Source: Eutrigla gurnardus (taxonomy: Eukaryota > Chordata > Actinopteri > Perciformes > Triglidae). Taken from it: a stretch of 64,000 nucleotides of DNA. The notes below the pieces were generated by a model. It did no database searches and was not told where the DNA came from. It worked only from the letters and a program-made list of their open reading frames with translations. The position numbers and the translations under genes were made by a program. The stretch covers positions 13,536,944 to 13,600,943 of the forward strand of contig OY741287.1 in the NCBI GenBank assembly GCA_963514095.1, read 5' to 3'. Each line of letters starts with the position of its first letter. Positions within the stretch are counted from its first letter, which is position 1. This document shows, one piece after another, positions 10,536 through 22,169 of the stretch.

Positions 10536-11440
10536 TCAAATGCGGCTGCGTCTCTCCAGGTCACTGTGTGAGAGAAAGAAAAGCTCTGACTTGCTTGGGC
10601 AGACGTTGTTTGGTGTCACCCGCTGATTTGCATAATTTAAATATCCAGCCCGCTGAATCTTCCAATCCGGCCCCGGTTCAGCACCATCAATTTTTTTTTC
10701 ACCTTCAAAAAAAGTCCTCACAGTGCGTACTGGATTCCGGCTGGCGGCGCCACTGTATGTAGCGGCTGCTTTAAACATGTCCCAATCCGTGCACTCAAAG
10801 CCGTCCTGTAGTGCCTCCATGGCACCCTCAGACCACATCCTCACCTGCCTAATTATAGGTTTTTCCCTGATAAGCAGGGGCTTGTATGCGGGAATCAGCA
10901 TGACAGATATGTGATCAGAAGAGCCGAGGTGGGGGCTGCTCTGCATGCATCCTTAATGGTGGAGAAGGCCATATCCAGAGTGTTCTCTCCCCTGGTTGCA
11001 AAATCCACATGCTGGTGGAAATGTGGGAGAACTGTCTTCATATTTGCCTGGTTGAAATCCCCAGCAACAATAAAAACGCCCTCAGTGTGAGCCGATTGCA
11101 GCTCACTGATGGTCCGGTAGGGAACACTCATAGCTTCCTTTTTGTTAGCACTGGGGGGCACCTACACAGCAATGATGGTAACTATGCTAAACTCCCTGGG
11201 CAGGTAGAATGGTCTACAGTTACCAGTCAAGAGCTCGATGACCGTTGAGCAATAACTTGAGACTATTCCTAGCATTTTTACACCAGTTATTGTTGATGTA
11301 GATGCATAAACCCCCCCCCTCAGGATTTACCGCTGAATGCACTGCTCCTGTCGGCACCAAAAGTAGCAAGCCCCTCGAAGCTAACAGCATTGTCTGGGAT
11401 TGATGAGTCATGTCTCTGTCAGAATGAAGATGCAGCAGTT
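10536..11440 (-). mobile_element. LINE endonuclease/linker fragment
   Basis: Minus-strand frames at 11220-11411, 10895-11161 and 10536-10946 together give the apurinic-like endonuclease of a fish LINE. They include GGGLCIYINNNWC, the catalytic-region motif VAGDFNQANMKTVLPHF, and LGSSDHISVMLIPAYKPL, followed by the linker before the reverse transcriptase. I believe it is the same family as the RT fragment at 35254-37067. It is broken by frameshifts and ends abruptly on both sides. Confidence 0.75.
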
Positions 11441-11469
11441 TTTCATCTCTCGTGTTGATAGTAATTCCG

Positions 11470-12063
11470 TCTGCAGATGATCAAACCACCCTCATGGAGT
11501 CGATTTGGGACCGTTTGAGTTGAAACTTGAACATCAGTGGCCTGCTGGATGCACAAAGGAGCAGCTATCGGTCCTGCTGTTGGGTTGTTGTCCTTCTTCG
11601 GCCCCTCCACGTCTCCACGTGTACTGGCCTGTCTCCTGGAATCTCCTCCATGCTCTTGACACTGTTCTGGGGGACACAGCAAACCTTCTTGCCACAGTGT
11701 GCATTGATGTGCCATCATGGATGAGTTACACTAACTGGGTAACTTCTGTGGGTTGGAGAAACCGCCTCATGCTACCTCTAGTGGTGCAAACACTGGCAAA
11801 ATTCAAAAAAGAAAAAAATCTGCCAGAAAGGCCGAGAACAGAGAAATGGTCTGTGGTCACCACCTGCAGAACCATTCCTTTATAGGGATGTCTTGCTAAT
11901 TGCCACTCGTTTCCACCTGTGGTCTGTTCCATTTACACAACAGCAGGTAAAATTGATTCCCAATCAGTGCTGCTTCCTAATTGGACAGGCTGATATCTCA
12001 GAAATATGATTGACTTGCAGTTACATTATGTTGTTTTAGTGTTCCCTTTATTTTTTTGAGGAG
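11470..12063 (-). mobile_element. Tc1-like relic, copy B
   Basis: Minus-strand Tc1 with its outer end at 12063 (complement of ctcctcaaaaaaataaaggga...). The N-terminal helix-turn-helix of the transposase is intact up to about residue 90. The middle is deleted around 11550, and everything after the RLHEGG segment is lost where the sequence joins the LINE fragment at about 11470. It is very close to copies A and C. Confidence 0.85.
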
Positions 12064-12295
12064 TGTATATTTACAGAATGATTGTAAATCTATATTGGCA
12101 TTTCTACATCACAATTTCACAACAATTAACATTTATATTTCCTTATTAGATGTTGTATTAATGTTTATGTGCATTTTTGAACATATTTTACATTTTGTAA
12201 GAAAAAAGGTTTGGGATCAAATAATGTTGGGGACCCCCTGCTGGAAATCCGTGGACCCCCTATGGGTCCAGGACCCCATGTTGAAGATCTCTGGC
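12064..12295 (+). repeat. Duplicated segment paired with 14006-14222
   Basis: About 220 bases next to the Tc1 terminal repeat are nearly identical to 14006-14222. They share the phrase ggggaccccctgctggaaatccgtggaccccc. Both copies abut the outer end of a Tc1, so the Tc1 was already inserted when the duplication happened. Confidence 0.9.
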
Positions 12296-12498
12296 CTATA
12301 TTGATGAATGTTATTGAATTGTGTTCATGAAGCTGTTCATGTTGTCCAGCAAAGGTTCACCGTGCATCAGTTTATGACCGGCTGGTCCCATAACCAGACT
12401 GTGAGCCCCCCTCACTCCCTCTCTTTGATTCTGGTTGTAATGTATTGATAAAGTGCTGGATCACTATTGTAAAATTCACCCTGTATGTTCCTCCTCAG

Positions 12499-12666
12499 CC
12501 ACCGTACCTGTCAAAGTTGTTTTCTAGAGTATTTGAGCGCCAGATTAAAGCGGTGCAGGAGGCCGTGACAAAGGTGGAACCCCTCTGGAGGCCGAATGCA
12601 GCTAAAACAACACCAACAGATTTACAGGTTCAGAATAAAATGAGCCTCCAGAGCAATAAAATATGA
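12499..12666 (+). CDS. Possible terminal exon, unknown gene
   Basis: An acceptor (gttcctcctcag) precedes a frame reading PPYLSKLFSRVFERQIKAVQ and on to SNKI-stop, with AATAAA-like sequence at the end. Joined in phase to 8434-8604, a different frame would stop after ten codons, so the two need not belong together. Function unknown. Confidence 0.25.
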   Translation, partial: PPYLSKLFSRVFERQIKAVQEAVTKVEPLWRPNAAKTTPTDLQVQNKMSLQSNKI

Positions 12667-12938
12667 GGTGTTCTGAATAAAGAAAGCAGCAGAGCTGAAA
12701 ACATCCTGCTGCTTTATGAAGGACGAATGAAAGTCAAAGTCAGACTGAAACATGATGTCATCAGTTACACACAGACTGCAGTCAACAAGGAGACGACACA
12801 CTGAAACACTCAAATATCATCCTGCACCGTTTCTCATCATCATTTTCCTGCTACGAGTTTGAGGGACGATGTTTGAATTCAGAAGTTAGAAGGAATCCAA
12901 CAGGAATGGACAGCTCGGAGCTTCCTGCAGAGATCCAC

Positions 12939-13335
12939 ATCCACTGAATCTCTTTGGCTTTTGGACTGTTGGTCGGACAAAACAAGACATTTAAAGACTT
13001 CACCTCGGATTCTGACAGACTGGGCTGCACATTTTATACCGTTTACTGGTGTTTTATAGACTCAATGATTGATTACTAAAACATTCAATAGATCCATCAA
13101 CAGTTAATATAAGCTGTAATCCAGTCTCCTCTGAAAGACTTGGTGTTGAAACATCGAGCGGAAATAATAAGACCACACTGACAGCATTAATCTCATAGGA
13201 ACATCTAAGTGGTTTCCTGGTTGTCATAGTAACAGTCATGTAAATGTCACCAGTAGGTAGATTCTTGTCTGATAAAAGTTTTTTGGTTTCCCAGAAATGC
13301 AGTTCTGAGAAATGTTTCTAAGTAAAGAGTAAAGC
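12939..13335 (+). repeat. Duplicated segment paired with 14224-14585
   Basis: Both copies begin atccactgaatctctttggc and run to the truncated edge of a Tc1 relic with only scattered substitutions. The 14224 copy lies directly before the first exon of the SRCR gene, so this unit is probably the duplicated 5' flank of that gene. Confidence 0.9.
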
Positions 13336-14005
13336 TCCACCTCTTCCTGTACGCAGATCTACACTGAGGACAGCACAGGTCTGGAATGAGACATGATGTC
13401 CCAGATGTGCTCAATAGGATTCAGGTCTGGGGAACAGGCAGGCCAGTCCATAACATCAATGCCTTCATCATGCAGGAACTGCTGACACACTCCAGCCACA
13501 TGAGGCCTAGCATTGTCATGCATTAGAAGACATTCTTCGGCTCCTCCACGTCTCCACGTGTACTGGCCTGTCTCCTGGAATCTCCTCCATGCTCTTGACA
13601 CTGTGCTGGGGGACACAGCAAACCTTCTTGCCACAGTGTGCATTGATGTGCCATCATGGATGAGTTACACTAACTGGGTAACTTCTGTGGGTTGGAGAAA
13701 CCGCCTCATGCTACCTCTAGTGGTGCAAACTGGCAACATTCAAAAAAGAAAAAAATCTGCCAGAAAGGCCGAGAACAGAGAAATGGTCTGTGGTCACCAC
13801 CTGCAGAACCATTCCTTTATAGGGATGTCTTGCTAATTGCCACTCGTTTCCACCTGTGGGCTGTTCCATTTACACAACAGCAGGTGAAATTGATTCCCAA
13901 TCAGTGCTGCTTCCTAATTGGACAGGCTGATATCTCAGAAATATGATTGACTTGCAGTTACATTATGTTGTTTTAGTGTTCCCTTTATTTTTTTGAGCAG
14001 TGTAT
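13336..14005 (-). mobile_element. Tc1-like relic, copy C, internally deleted
   Basis: The outer terminal repeat ends at about 14005 (complement of ctgctcaaaaaaataaaggga). An internal deletion fuses the helix-turn-helix N-terminus in frame to the C-terminal catalytic part, giving a 94-codon frame at 13359-13643. It keeps HDNARPHV and NPIEHIWD but has lost the first catalytic Asp. The C-terminal cut is the same as in copy A. Confidence 0.85.
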
Positions 14006-14222
14006 ATTTACAGAATGATTGTAAATCTATATTAGCATTTCTACATCACAATTTCACATTTACACAACAATTAACATTTATATTTGCTTATTAGATGTTG
14101 TATTAATGTTCATGTGTATTTTTGAACATATTTTACATTTTGTAAGAAAAAAGGTTTGGGATCAAATAATGTTGGGGACCCCCTGCTGGAAATCCGTGGA
14201 CCCCCTATGGGTCCAGGACCCC
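14006..14222 (+). repeat. Second copy of the 12064-12295 segment
   Basis: Almost identical to 12064-12290, with a short insertion (acatttacac) near 14055. It ends exactly where the copy of the 12939 segment begins, so the tandem units abut. Confidence 0.9.
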
Positions 14223-14223
14223 C

Positions 14224-14655
14224 ATCCACTGAATCTCTTTGGCTTTTGGACTGTTGGTCGGACAAAACAAGACATTTAAAGACTTCACCTCGGATTCTGA
14301 CAGACTGGGCTGGACATTTTATACCGTTTACTGGTGTTTTATAGACTCAATGATTGATTACTAAAACATTCAATAGATCCATCAACAGTTAATATAAGCT
14401 GTCATCCAGTCTCCTCTGAAAGACTTGGTGTTGAAACATCGAGCGGAAATAATAAGACCACACTGACAGCATTTATCTCACAGGAACATCTAAGTGGTTT
14501 CCTGGTTGTCATAGTAACAGTCATGTAATGTCCTCAGTAGGTAGATTCTTGTCTGATAAAAGTTTTTTGGTTTCCCATTTCAAATTTCTAAGTAAAGAGT
14601 AAAGCTCCACCTCTTCATGTACACAGATCTACATTGAGGACAGCACAGGTCTTTA
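14224..14655 (+). repeat. Third duplicated unit with Tc1 remnant (copy D)
   Basis: The copy of 12939-13335 ends in about 65 bases of the Tc1 C-terminal end (aaagagtaaagctccacctcttc...). The rest of the Tc1 is gone. The sequence passes directly into the 5' untranslated region of the SRCR gene. Confidence 0.8.
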
Positions 14656-14704
14656 TCAGAGCAGAGACAGACAGGCGGGCAGACAGACGGTCTACCTGCA
14701 CATC
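14655..14704 (+). promoter_or_regulatory. 5' UTR/leader of SRCR gene
   Basis: Purine-rich sequence with repeated acagacag motifs runs into the start codon (context cacatcATGG, good at +4). No TATA box is visible in the 50 bases. The true start of transcription probably lies in the Tc1-bearing duplicated unit just upstream. Confidence 0.3.
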
Positions 14705-17700
14705 ATGGACCCCCTGTTGGTGCTGGTGCTTTTGCTGTGGATCTCAGGTAGGACTCTGCTTTAAAGATGATGTAATATTATTTGTGTTGGATCTTTACAT
14801 GAGAACAAACTGCTCACATACATCAACACCGCCAGGCTCCACTCCACGGGGTTTTCATCCAATCAGAGGTTTTCATTCCATTTCAGTCATTTATTATTTC
14901 TTTTTTAGTATGTATTACATACATCAATTAGAGTTCTCAACGGGCCTGAAAATTACAGCCCGACCCGACCCGGCCCGCGGGTTTTTAAACCCGAACCCGA
15001 CGCAGCCCGACACACCAGCATGAATTGTCGGCCCGAACCCGACCCGAACCCGACCCCCCGCGCGCCTGCATTGTTTTCCTCATACACTTGTTATCACGAT
15101 CAGACAGACAGCAGACGTGAATTCAAATGAAACTTTATTTAAAATTAAAAGATTTAACACAAACAACCGAAACTTTAAATAGCCTATATAAATAAATATG
15201 CCGTAAATAAATATTAAATTAAATCTTTCGCCTGTGGCAAGTTTACTTTTGACCAGCTCCATCTTCTCCAGCCAGGCTATAGGCGTGAGTGCGTCACGCA
15301 GCGTCGTCAGGTGTGTGTCTGCCCCATGAAGATTTTTATTTTTTATTTTTTAATGAAATGTGTTTTATAAAAAAAAGGAAGCCCGAGGCCCGACCCGACC
15401 CGGCTCATTTGCGTATTTTTTCGGCCTGGACCCGGCCCGAAACTTCGGGTCCCGTCGGGTTTGTCGGGCTGGGCCGACCCGTTGAGAACTCTAACATCAA
15501 TCATGTTTTCCTTGCTTTTGATCACAGGGAAGTAGGGTTAAATTTGAATATATATTCGAATAGTTGTTAAAAACAGAATTTTGAATGTGAAAATTATATT
15601 ATATATATAAATATTCGAATCATATGTAAAAAAAACAACAGTGGTCTGACTGTCTGCTTTGTGGGTGGGCGTGCGCCTGAGGTCAGGGAATGTCTGTTCT
15701 TTACTGTAAAACTTCAATTAATGTTAATAATATTAGTTTCAACCACTGAATGAAGCCTGACATATTTAGGACAAGAATCACGACCTTAAATTGCTGTAAA
15801 CTCTTGATCAACATTTGTTTATTGTTGTCGTTCATTTAAACCGATATGTGGAGGGAGGGAGGGAGAGAGGGAGGGAGAGAGAGAGGTCTGCTTGTCCATC
15901 AGTTAATTTCCTTATTTTTGTAGGTAATATGTTGTTAAATATGTTTAAAGTTAAATAAATTACCAATACAAGTAGTTATGTCTCGTTGTATTCATTTGTC
16001 CTGTTATTGACGTGCCTAATGCACAACCAGAAATTAGAATATGTTTGAATATATGTGTTTTTTTAAAGGGAATATTTGAACGTCATTTTAGAGTAATTTT
16101 GACAGCCCTACAGGGAAGTAAACTGCTCACATACATCAACACCGCCAGGCTCCACTCCACGGGGTTTTCATCCAATCAGAGGTTTTCATTCTATTCCAGT
16201 CATTTATTATTTCTTGTTTGTTTGTTTTTTCAGAGTATTTCATACATCAATCATGTTTTCCTTGCTTTTGATCACAGGGAAGTAAAAAGCAGTTAATCCA
16301 GAACAGGGAGGGCAGCTTTGATGAAAGGGAGGGACACACAAATGTTCACCTCACGACCAGAGGGCCAGATATATCACCATACACTTCCACCATTATAACC
16401 TTGTCACTTCATTGGCCTACTATAGCTCACTCATTTAATAAATACAACAACATATATACTAGCAATCAAAGTTTATTATACCAATTTAAAAAAAATACAG
16501 ATGATTTGGCTCTCAAGAACACATGACCCAGTCAAGGCTCCCTAGTGGGCCAACATTTTTAACATTAATATTTTCATAAGAAAAATGTTGTGAACTTCAC
16601 ACAGAAACAAACATTACTGAGTCATATATTATTTCAGTGCAAACATATCTCTTTTTATTTTATTCTCTGCCCTTACATTCCAGAACATTTTTAAATTATA
16701 TTTCTTAAACATGTTATCCTCTGTAAATTTCTCTGCTGCTCTTAAACTGCAGTTTTTAGATTTCAGCTTTGTACTTCAGGAGCATCTTTGTGCATCTCTT
16801 CACAACTACTTCCGTGTATTCGGACGGTTGGATTTATGGCCCTATAGCTCCCTCTAGCGGCTGACAGACTGAATTACAGCTGGAGTTCAAATGACATGCT
16901 TTTTACCAACGACTGTGAAACCAATAACATATTCATTTTTATAAATGGACACAGATTGTGTACACATTTACATGGATAATTATATATAACTATAAAAATA
17001 AAACATTGGAGAGGAGGGGATAAGAATCAGGTTTTTCCCAACATTAGAACAAGTGAAATAGAGCAGGGGTGTGTGGGAAAATAATACATGAAAAGAGAAA
17101 ACACCTTTGTAGGGAGATTGTCTATCAGCTTTTAAAATGACCGTTCAATTAGCTGAGGACACTTTCATATTTAATCCGTTACTTCCCTTAGATCCGTCTG
17201 TGTCTTTTCATGAAGGAAACCCATTTTGACCATATTTTTGTGAATTGATCTATTTGTATATGAAGTGAAAAGGTGATTTTCTTCCCATTCAGTATCTATC
17301 ATTAATCATATCTGTCCATTCTTCTACTGTGGGAGGGTTGGGCTGCAGCCAGTGTCTACTTATGTTTTTCTAAGCTGCAGTTATCATTGTTGTAAATAAG
17401 TATTTGTGAAATGAATGTTTTGAAGTGGTTACATGTATTATTTCTACAATCACTGTATGTATATTCAGTAAGCATCTCTCTGTGCAGCGGTTGGTGTTGT
17501 TAGTCCGCCATATATTCAGACTTGTGACAAACGATGCAGCATGTGATCAGTGTTACTGTGTGTAAGTCCATCTGATTGATCATCCTCACTGTTTCCTGTT
17601 CACTCTGCTGCTGCTTCACATTAAAACACCTCAACTAGATAAACTTTTATTGTGGAGGGGTCACAGGAAACACAATAGTTGTGTCTAAATTCAGCGGCCG

Positions 17701-20700
17701 CATCCTTCAGAGAACACAGCTGACGTAGAACATGAAGGCCGAGATGGTCTGATCTACAGAGGACTTCCTGTTTGAGTCACCAGCTGTTCCCGCCCTCACA
17801 CTTTGCTGCTCCCGTCGCTTAGCAACCAGCTGCTGTTGACCCTAAAGAACAAAGAAGACGTAACTAACTGATCTGATTAAAATGGAGCCTGAGATCATAA
17901 TTTGTATCCTTTTTATTTGATATTATGATGGTTCAGGCTGAGAGAGGAACATTGTCAGGTAAATTAAATAACATTAACATTGGTTAAGCTGTGCACTTTA
18001 AATTTAATCCCATCGGTCACTATAGTAACCATGAAAACATTTTCAGTTACCAGGTCCTAAAAACATTACTGAATATTGTATCGATCCATTTCCAGAAAGT
18101 ACTGAAGTAATAAAACCTCTCAATGACATATGTGCAGTGTTGCATGTTTAGTGTAAATGTCACATGACCAGAGCTGATTACTTCCTGGTTGCACCTGTAG
18201 AGGAGGATGGCTGCATGAAAGCTCCGACAAAAAAGCTTAGTAAAGTATGTTAATATGAAGATAAGACTAATATTTCTGGTACACATAATCTTTAAGATGT
18301 TTAGTATTGATATATGTATTTACAATCACTCAACTCTGTTCACTGAAGTCACAGAATGAAGAAACATGTTGTGACCAGTGGGATAACACAATGTACAGTA
18401 TCTAGATCTACATGTACTTGTTTGTATTTCTTTATTAGGAATAAGCCCTTGGCAAATGACTTTGCCTCCTTCAAAGAAAAAATCCAGAAAATTAGGCAAG
18501 CAGTCAGCGCCACCACATCAGGTGCAGGACATGTGTTTTCCATGTTTCCACTCAAGGTCAATTCAGAAACCATGGCACAATTTCACGTGATTAGCAATAA
18601 AATCTTGGAGGACATCATACAACATCTGAAATCCTCCTCCTGCTGCCTTGATATTCTGCCAACAGGCCTTTTCAAAAATGCATCAAACTGCATGACCCCA
18701 GATCTTTTACAGATTGTAAACACGTCTCTACTGTTAGGTGTCTTCCCACAGGCCTTGAAAACTGCTGTTATCAAGCCTCTCTTAAAAAAGAACAATTTAG
18801 ACACTTCACTAATGAACAATTATAGACCAATATCAAACCTCCCATTTTTGAGTAAAATCATCGAAAAAGCAGTTTTTAAGCAGCTGAACGACTTTATGGT
18901 AATGAACAACTGTTTTGATGTCTTCCAGTCAGGATTTAGACCACACCACAGCACCGAGACAGCTCTTGTTAAGGTCTTCAATGAGATCCACTTAAACACG
19001 GATAATGGTCGAATTTCAGTCTTGGTATTAATTGATCTCGGTGCTGCATTAGACACAGTCAATCACAACATACTCCTAGACCGTCTGGAAAACTGGGTGG
19101 GACTATCTGGCACAGTATTAAAATGGTTTGAATCCTACTTGAAGGACAGAGACTACTTTGTGTCTATAGATAATTACACATCTGAGCAGGCAACAATTAC
19201 ATGTGGAGTTCCCCAAGGCTCCACTCTGGGCCCTCTTCTGTTCAACATCTACATGCTTCTGTGGTGGAAATCAGTTTATGATCACCTGATGAGAAATAAG
19301 AATACAACTCCTAACAGCACTTTTAGTAATTTATTCTTTAAAGAGTCCAAAACAGGCTAGCAGTCGCTACAGACAGACTGTAAACAGACAAAGTCTAACA
19401 AGTCAAAGCCCTCGCAAACAGGGTGTCCAAGCGGACCGCATCACCGACATACAGCTTCAGAGCAAGCTATCTGGCCAGATAGGGGCAGACTCCTTAAGAC
19501 TCTGACCAAGTCTTCAGTCTTGAGAAGGGCTTTTTATACAGTTGTTTGTGATGTGTCATCAGAGAAGCATTGTTCCGTTGTTTGTGTAGACGGAGAACTT
19601 TGTCCAGAATGTGGTGTTTGAACCATCAGTGTCCATAGATCCATATTGACTTGCCAGCTGTGCCGGTGTAACAAGATGCATTTTACAACTCATGTAACAC
19701 ATGACATGACATAAGTGCAGAATACAGGTTATCTCATGACACTTGGAATAATACGAGTTTAAACTACTCAAACTACTAATTATACTGTAATGAACTACTA
19801 AATGAAAAATTCCCATCACAGCTTCCACTGGCTCAGATCATGAAAAACAACAAAATATGTTACCATGACTATGCAGACGATACACAAGTTTACATAACAA
19901 TATCACCAGGTGACTATAGTCTTATTCCAGTACTGATTAGATGCATTGAGCAAATCAATAATTGGATGGAGCAGAATTTTCTCAAACTAAACAAAGACAA
20001 GACTGAAATCATTGTTTTTGGAGCCGAGGAAGAACGGTCAAAAGTTAGCACCCAGCTTCAAGCGGTAATGGTAAAAACCACAAACAAAGCCAGAAACTTA
20101 GGTGTAGTCATGGACTCAGACCTGAACTTCAACAGCCACATTAAATCAGTTAAAAGTCAGCCTACTATCACCTAAAGAATAATCAAGGATTAAAGGACTT
20201 ATGACTCAGCAGGATTTGGAAAAACTTGTCCATGCATTTATCTTCAGCAGGCTTGACTACTGTAACAGTGTCTCCACAGGTCTCCCTAAAAAGTCCATCA
20301 AACAGCTGCAGTTAATTCAGAACGCTGCTGCTCGAGTCCTCACTAAGACCAAAAAAGTGGATCACATTACTCCGGTTCTCAGGTCTTTACACTGGCTTCC
20401 TGTCTGTCAAAGAATTGACTTTAAAATACTACTGCTGGTTTGCAAAGCACTGAATGGTTTAGGACTAAAATACATTTCTGATCTTCTGCTTAGCTACGAA
20501 CCCTCCAGACCTCTCAGATCATCTGGGACAGGTCTGCTCTGTGTCCCCAGAGTCAGAACCAAACATGGAGAGGCAGCCTTCAGTTTTACGCACCACATAT
20601 CTGGAACAAACTTCCAGAAAGCTGCAGGTCTGCTGCAAATCTCAGCTCTTTTAAATCAAAGACTTATCTGTTTGCCGCTGCCTTACAGTAATCAATACTA

Positions 20701-21825
20701 TCTGTGAACTTCTTATGCTGCAGTGTCGTTTCTATTCCTTGATATTCTTGTTTTTAATGATTTATTTTTATTTTATTTTATTATTATAAAATTTTAAACT
20801 TTATTTCATTATTGGCTGGTTTTAATGAGGGTTTTTCAATTTTCTATTTTAATTTTGCTTTTATTTTATTTTAATTCCTTCAATTTTGTTCACTTTATTG
20901 TATGACATTTTTATAATGTGAAGCACTTTGAGACTGCCTTGTGTATGAAATGTGCTATACAAATAAAGTTGCCTTGCCTTGCCTTGGGATGTACCATCTC
21001 GTTTTCCAGGGGGTCTTGAACAACATGAATACAATGAAAACACAATTTAGACAAAACGTTGAACAGAAACACACGGACACAAACAGAAACATGTAATTAA
21101 TTAAATAAGAAAAAAAAGATGAAGATACGACTCATAGAGAAGTATAACGATCAAGGAAACTAGATGATTAATAAGTGACATTAGTGATCAGACATGATTG
21201 TGTTAAGGACATGAACAAGTAATCCTATCATGAGAAGACAGGGCATTCTTCAACTTGTACACATACAGAGTTGTTGTTCTACCTAACTTTCTCTTCTGTC
21301 TTCTAGTTGAACTTACACACACTAACATGCTGCATATGTTGGACTCTCTTCAACATCATTTAAAAACATGTTTGTTGATTTTATTTCATTGAATGAAAAC
21401 AATATATATGTTTGTGTTTCTCCAGGACTCCAGGTTGAAGGAAATCACAACTCAAAAGGTAAATAGAGAAATTAACAAGAGAGAAAGAAAGCAGAATCTT
21501 CACTTCTTTCACTGACGACTCTCTTCTTTCTGTTCAGAGCCTGATGATGTCAGGTTGGTGGGAGGAGCCAGTCGCTGTGCTGGAACACTGGAGGTGAGAC
21601 AGGGAGACTGGAGACCAGTGTTTGACTATGACTGGACCCTGAAGGAAGCAGTTGTTGTCTGTAGAGAGCTGGACTGTGGCTCTGCTGTTTCTGTAGGACT
21701 GAGAGAGGAGTCCTCATACAGACCTGTGTGGAGGATCAGGTCTAACTGTGTTCATTCTGGATCCACTCTGAGGGAGTGTGCAACATCAGATTCCTCTTCC
21801 TCCATCCTGAATCTCACCTGCTCAG
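14705..21825 (+). CDS. SRCR-domain receptor gene (partial, 3 exons seen)
   Basis: Exons are 14705-14747, 21426-21458 and 21538-21825, all with phase-1 junctions and AG/GT borders, giving 121 codons before the last donor. The first exon is a signal peptide (MDPLLVLVLLLWIS). The second is a short linker. The third is one complete group-B-like scavenger receptor cysteine-rich domain, beginning VRLVGGASRCAGTLEV, with DWTLKEAVVVCRELDCGSA in the middle and a C-terminal CS pair. SRCR proteins are secreted or surface receptors that bind microbial or host ligands; fish have many. The donor at 21826 (gtaagt) implies more exons, but none was found by 64000. The symmetric phase-1 exon allows domain duplication. 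The intron between exons 1 and 2 is unusually full of transposons, so the gene may be a decayed family member. Confidence 0.75.
14929..15493. mobile_element. hAT MITE with 8-bp TSD (acatcaat)
   Basis: Terminal inverted repeats TAGAGTTCTCAACGGG and CCCGTTGAGAACTCTA are perfect. Target duplications acatcaat lie at 14921-14928 and 15494-15501. The interior is non-coding, with repeated cccgacccg blocks near both ends. The empty site survives in the duplicate at about 16248. Confidence 0.95.
15533..16110. mobile_element. hAT MITE with 8-bp TSD (cagggaag)
   Basis: Starts TAGGGTTAAATTTGAA and ends TTTGACAGCCCTA. Target duplications cagggaag lie at 15525-15532 and 16111-16118. The interior contains attcgaat-rich ends and a short gggagggagg stretch at 15842-15892. 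No transposase. Confidence 0.9.
16290..18350. other. Intronic sequence, nothing recognised
   Basis: AT-rich non-coding sequence inside the long SRCR intron. I see no exon-like frame or terminal repeats that I can support. Some stretches (for example 17690-17850) look like old repeat debris. Confidence 0.4.
18356..20985 (+). mobile_element. L2-type LINE, 5'-truncated, with solo LTR inside
   Basis: A reverse transcriptase in three pieces. 18600-19259 carries NNYRPISNLPFLSKIIEKAV, SGFRPHHSTETALVKVF, a DLGAALDTVNH segment (D-x-F of active family members changed) and CGVPQGSTLGPLLFNIYML. 19840-20175 carries the active-site YADDTQVYI and the NFLKLNKDKTEIIVFG motif. 20201-20707 is the C-terminal region (SRLDYCNSVSTGLPKK, LHWLPVCQRIDFK). 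The 3' end gcactttgagactg...aaataaagttgccttgcc with a short ttgcc repeat is typical of fish L2. A stop/frameshift near 20175 and the LTR make it dead. Confidence 0.85.
19260..19820 (+). mobile_element. Solo LTR, 561 bp, 5-bp TSD (gcttc)
   Basis: Begins TGTGGTGGAAA and ends TTCCCATCACA, a TG..CA inverted pair. It is flanked by gcttc at 19255-19259 and 19821-19825. Removing it rejoins the LINE frame across the codons for YML and the following residues. No internal retrotransposon sequence remains, so it arose by LTR-LTR recombination. Orientation is uncertain. Confidence 0.9.
20986..21425. other. Intronic sequence, nothing recognised
   Basis: AT-rich intron sequence leading to the SRCR linker exon, with a pyrimidine-rich stretch just before the acceptor at 21425. 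No other feature. Confidence 0.5.
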
Positions 21826-21954
21826 GTAAGTCCCTCAGTGACATCATCTATGACATCATCAATGACTGTAATGTACCAGAACAGCAGCAGACTGATGAGC
21901 TCAGTGTCAGTAAATCAGCTGCTGAATGCACCAAGATATCTGTATGAGAGAAAC

Positions 21955-22165
21955 CTCCACGTGTGCTGCTTCAGGAGTCCTCTGGGCCGACCACCAAGCA
22001 GCCTGAAAGGACTCCTTCTTCAGCTCCACAGCTTTCTGAGCCGCTGGTTTCCACCAGCAGGTTCTTTGGTTGCCACCATAGCAGGCACCAAAAGTGGCCA
22101 CAACTCTGAGCAGCTCAGTCGGGGGCTCGTCAGTATCTCCACCCCCACGTGGAGTCCTTCACCCT
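21955..22165 (-). mobile_element. Probable LINE linker fragment
   Basis: The minus frame at 21907-22101 reads CYGGNQRTCWWKPAAQKAVE and then LKKESFQAAWW. This resembles the W-W..A..LKKE segment between endonuclease and RT of fish LINEs. Short and frameshifted. Confidence 0.4.
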
Positions 22166-22169
22166 GAAC

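Larger units (their letters stand above)
14808..16288 (+). repeat. Tandem intronic duplication, unit about 165 bp, split by two hATs
   Basis: The segment aactgctcacatacatcaac...gatcacagggaagta is present at 14808-14928 plus 15502-15532 and again at 16119-16288. The first copy is interrupted by one hAT and the two copies are separated by another. Removing both restores two adjacent direct repeats. Confidence 0.9.
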
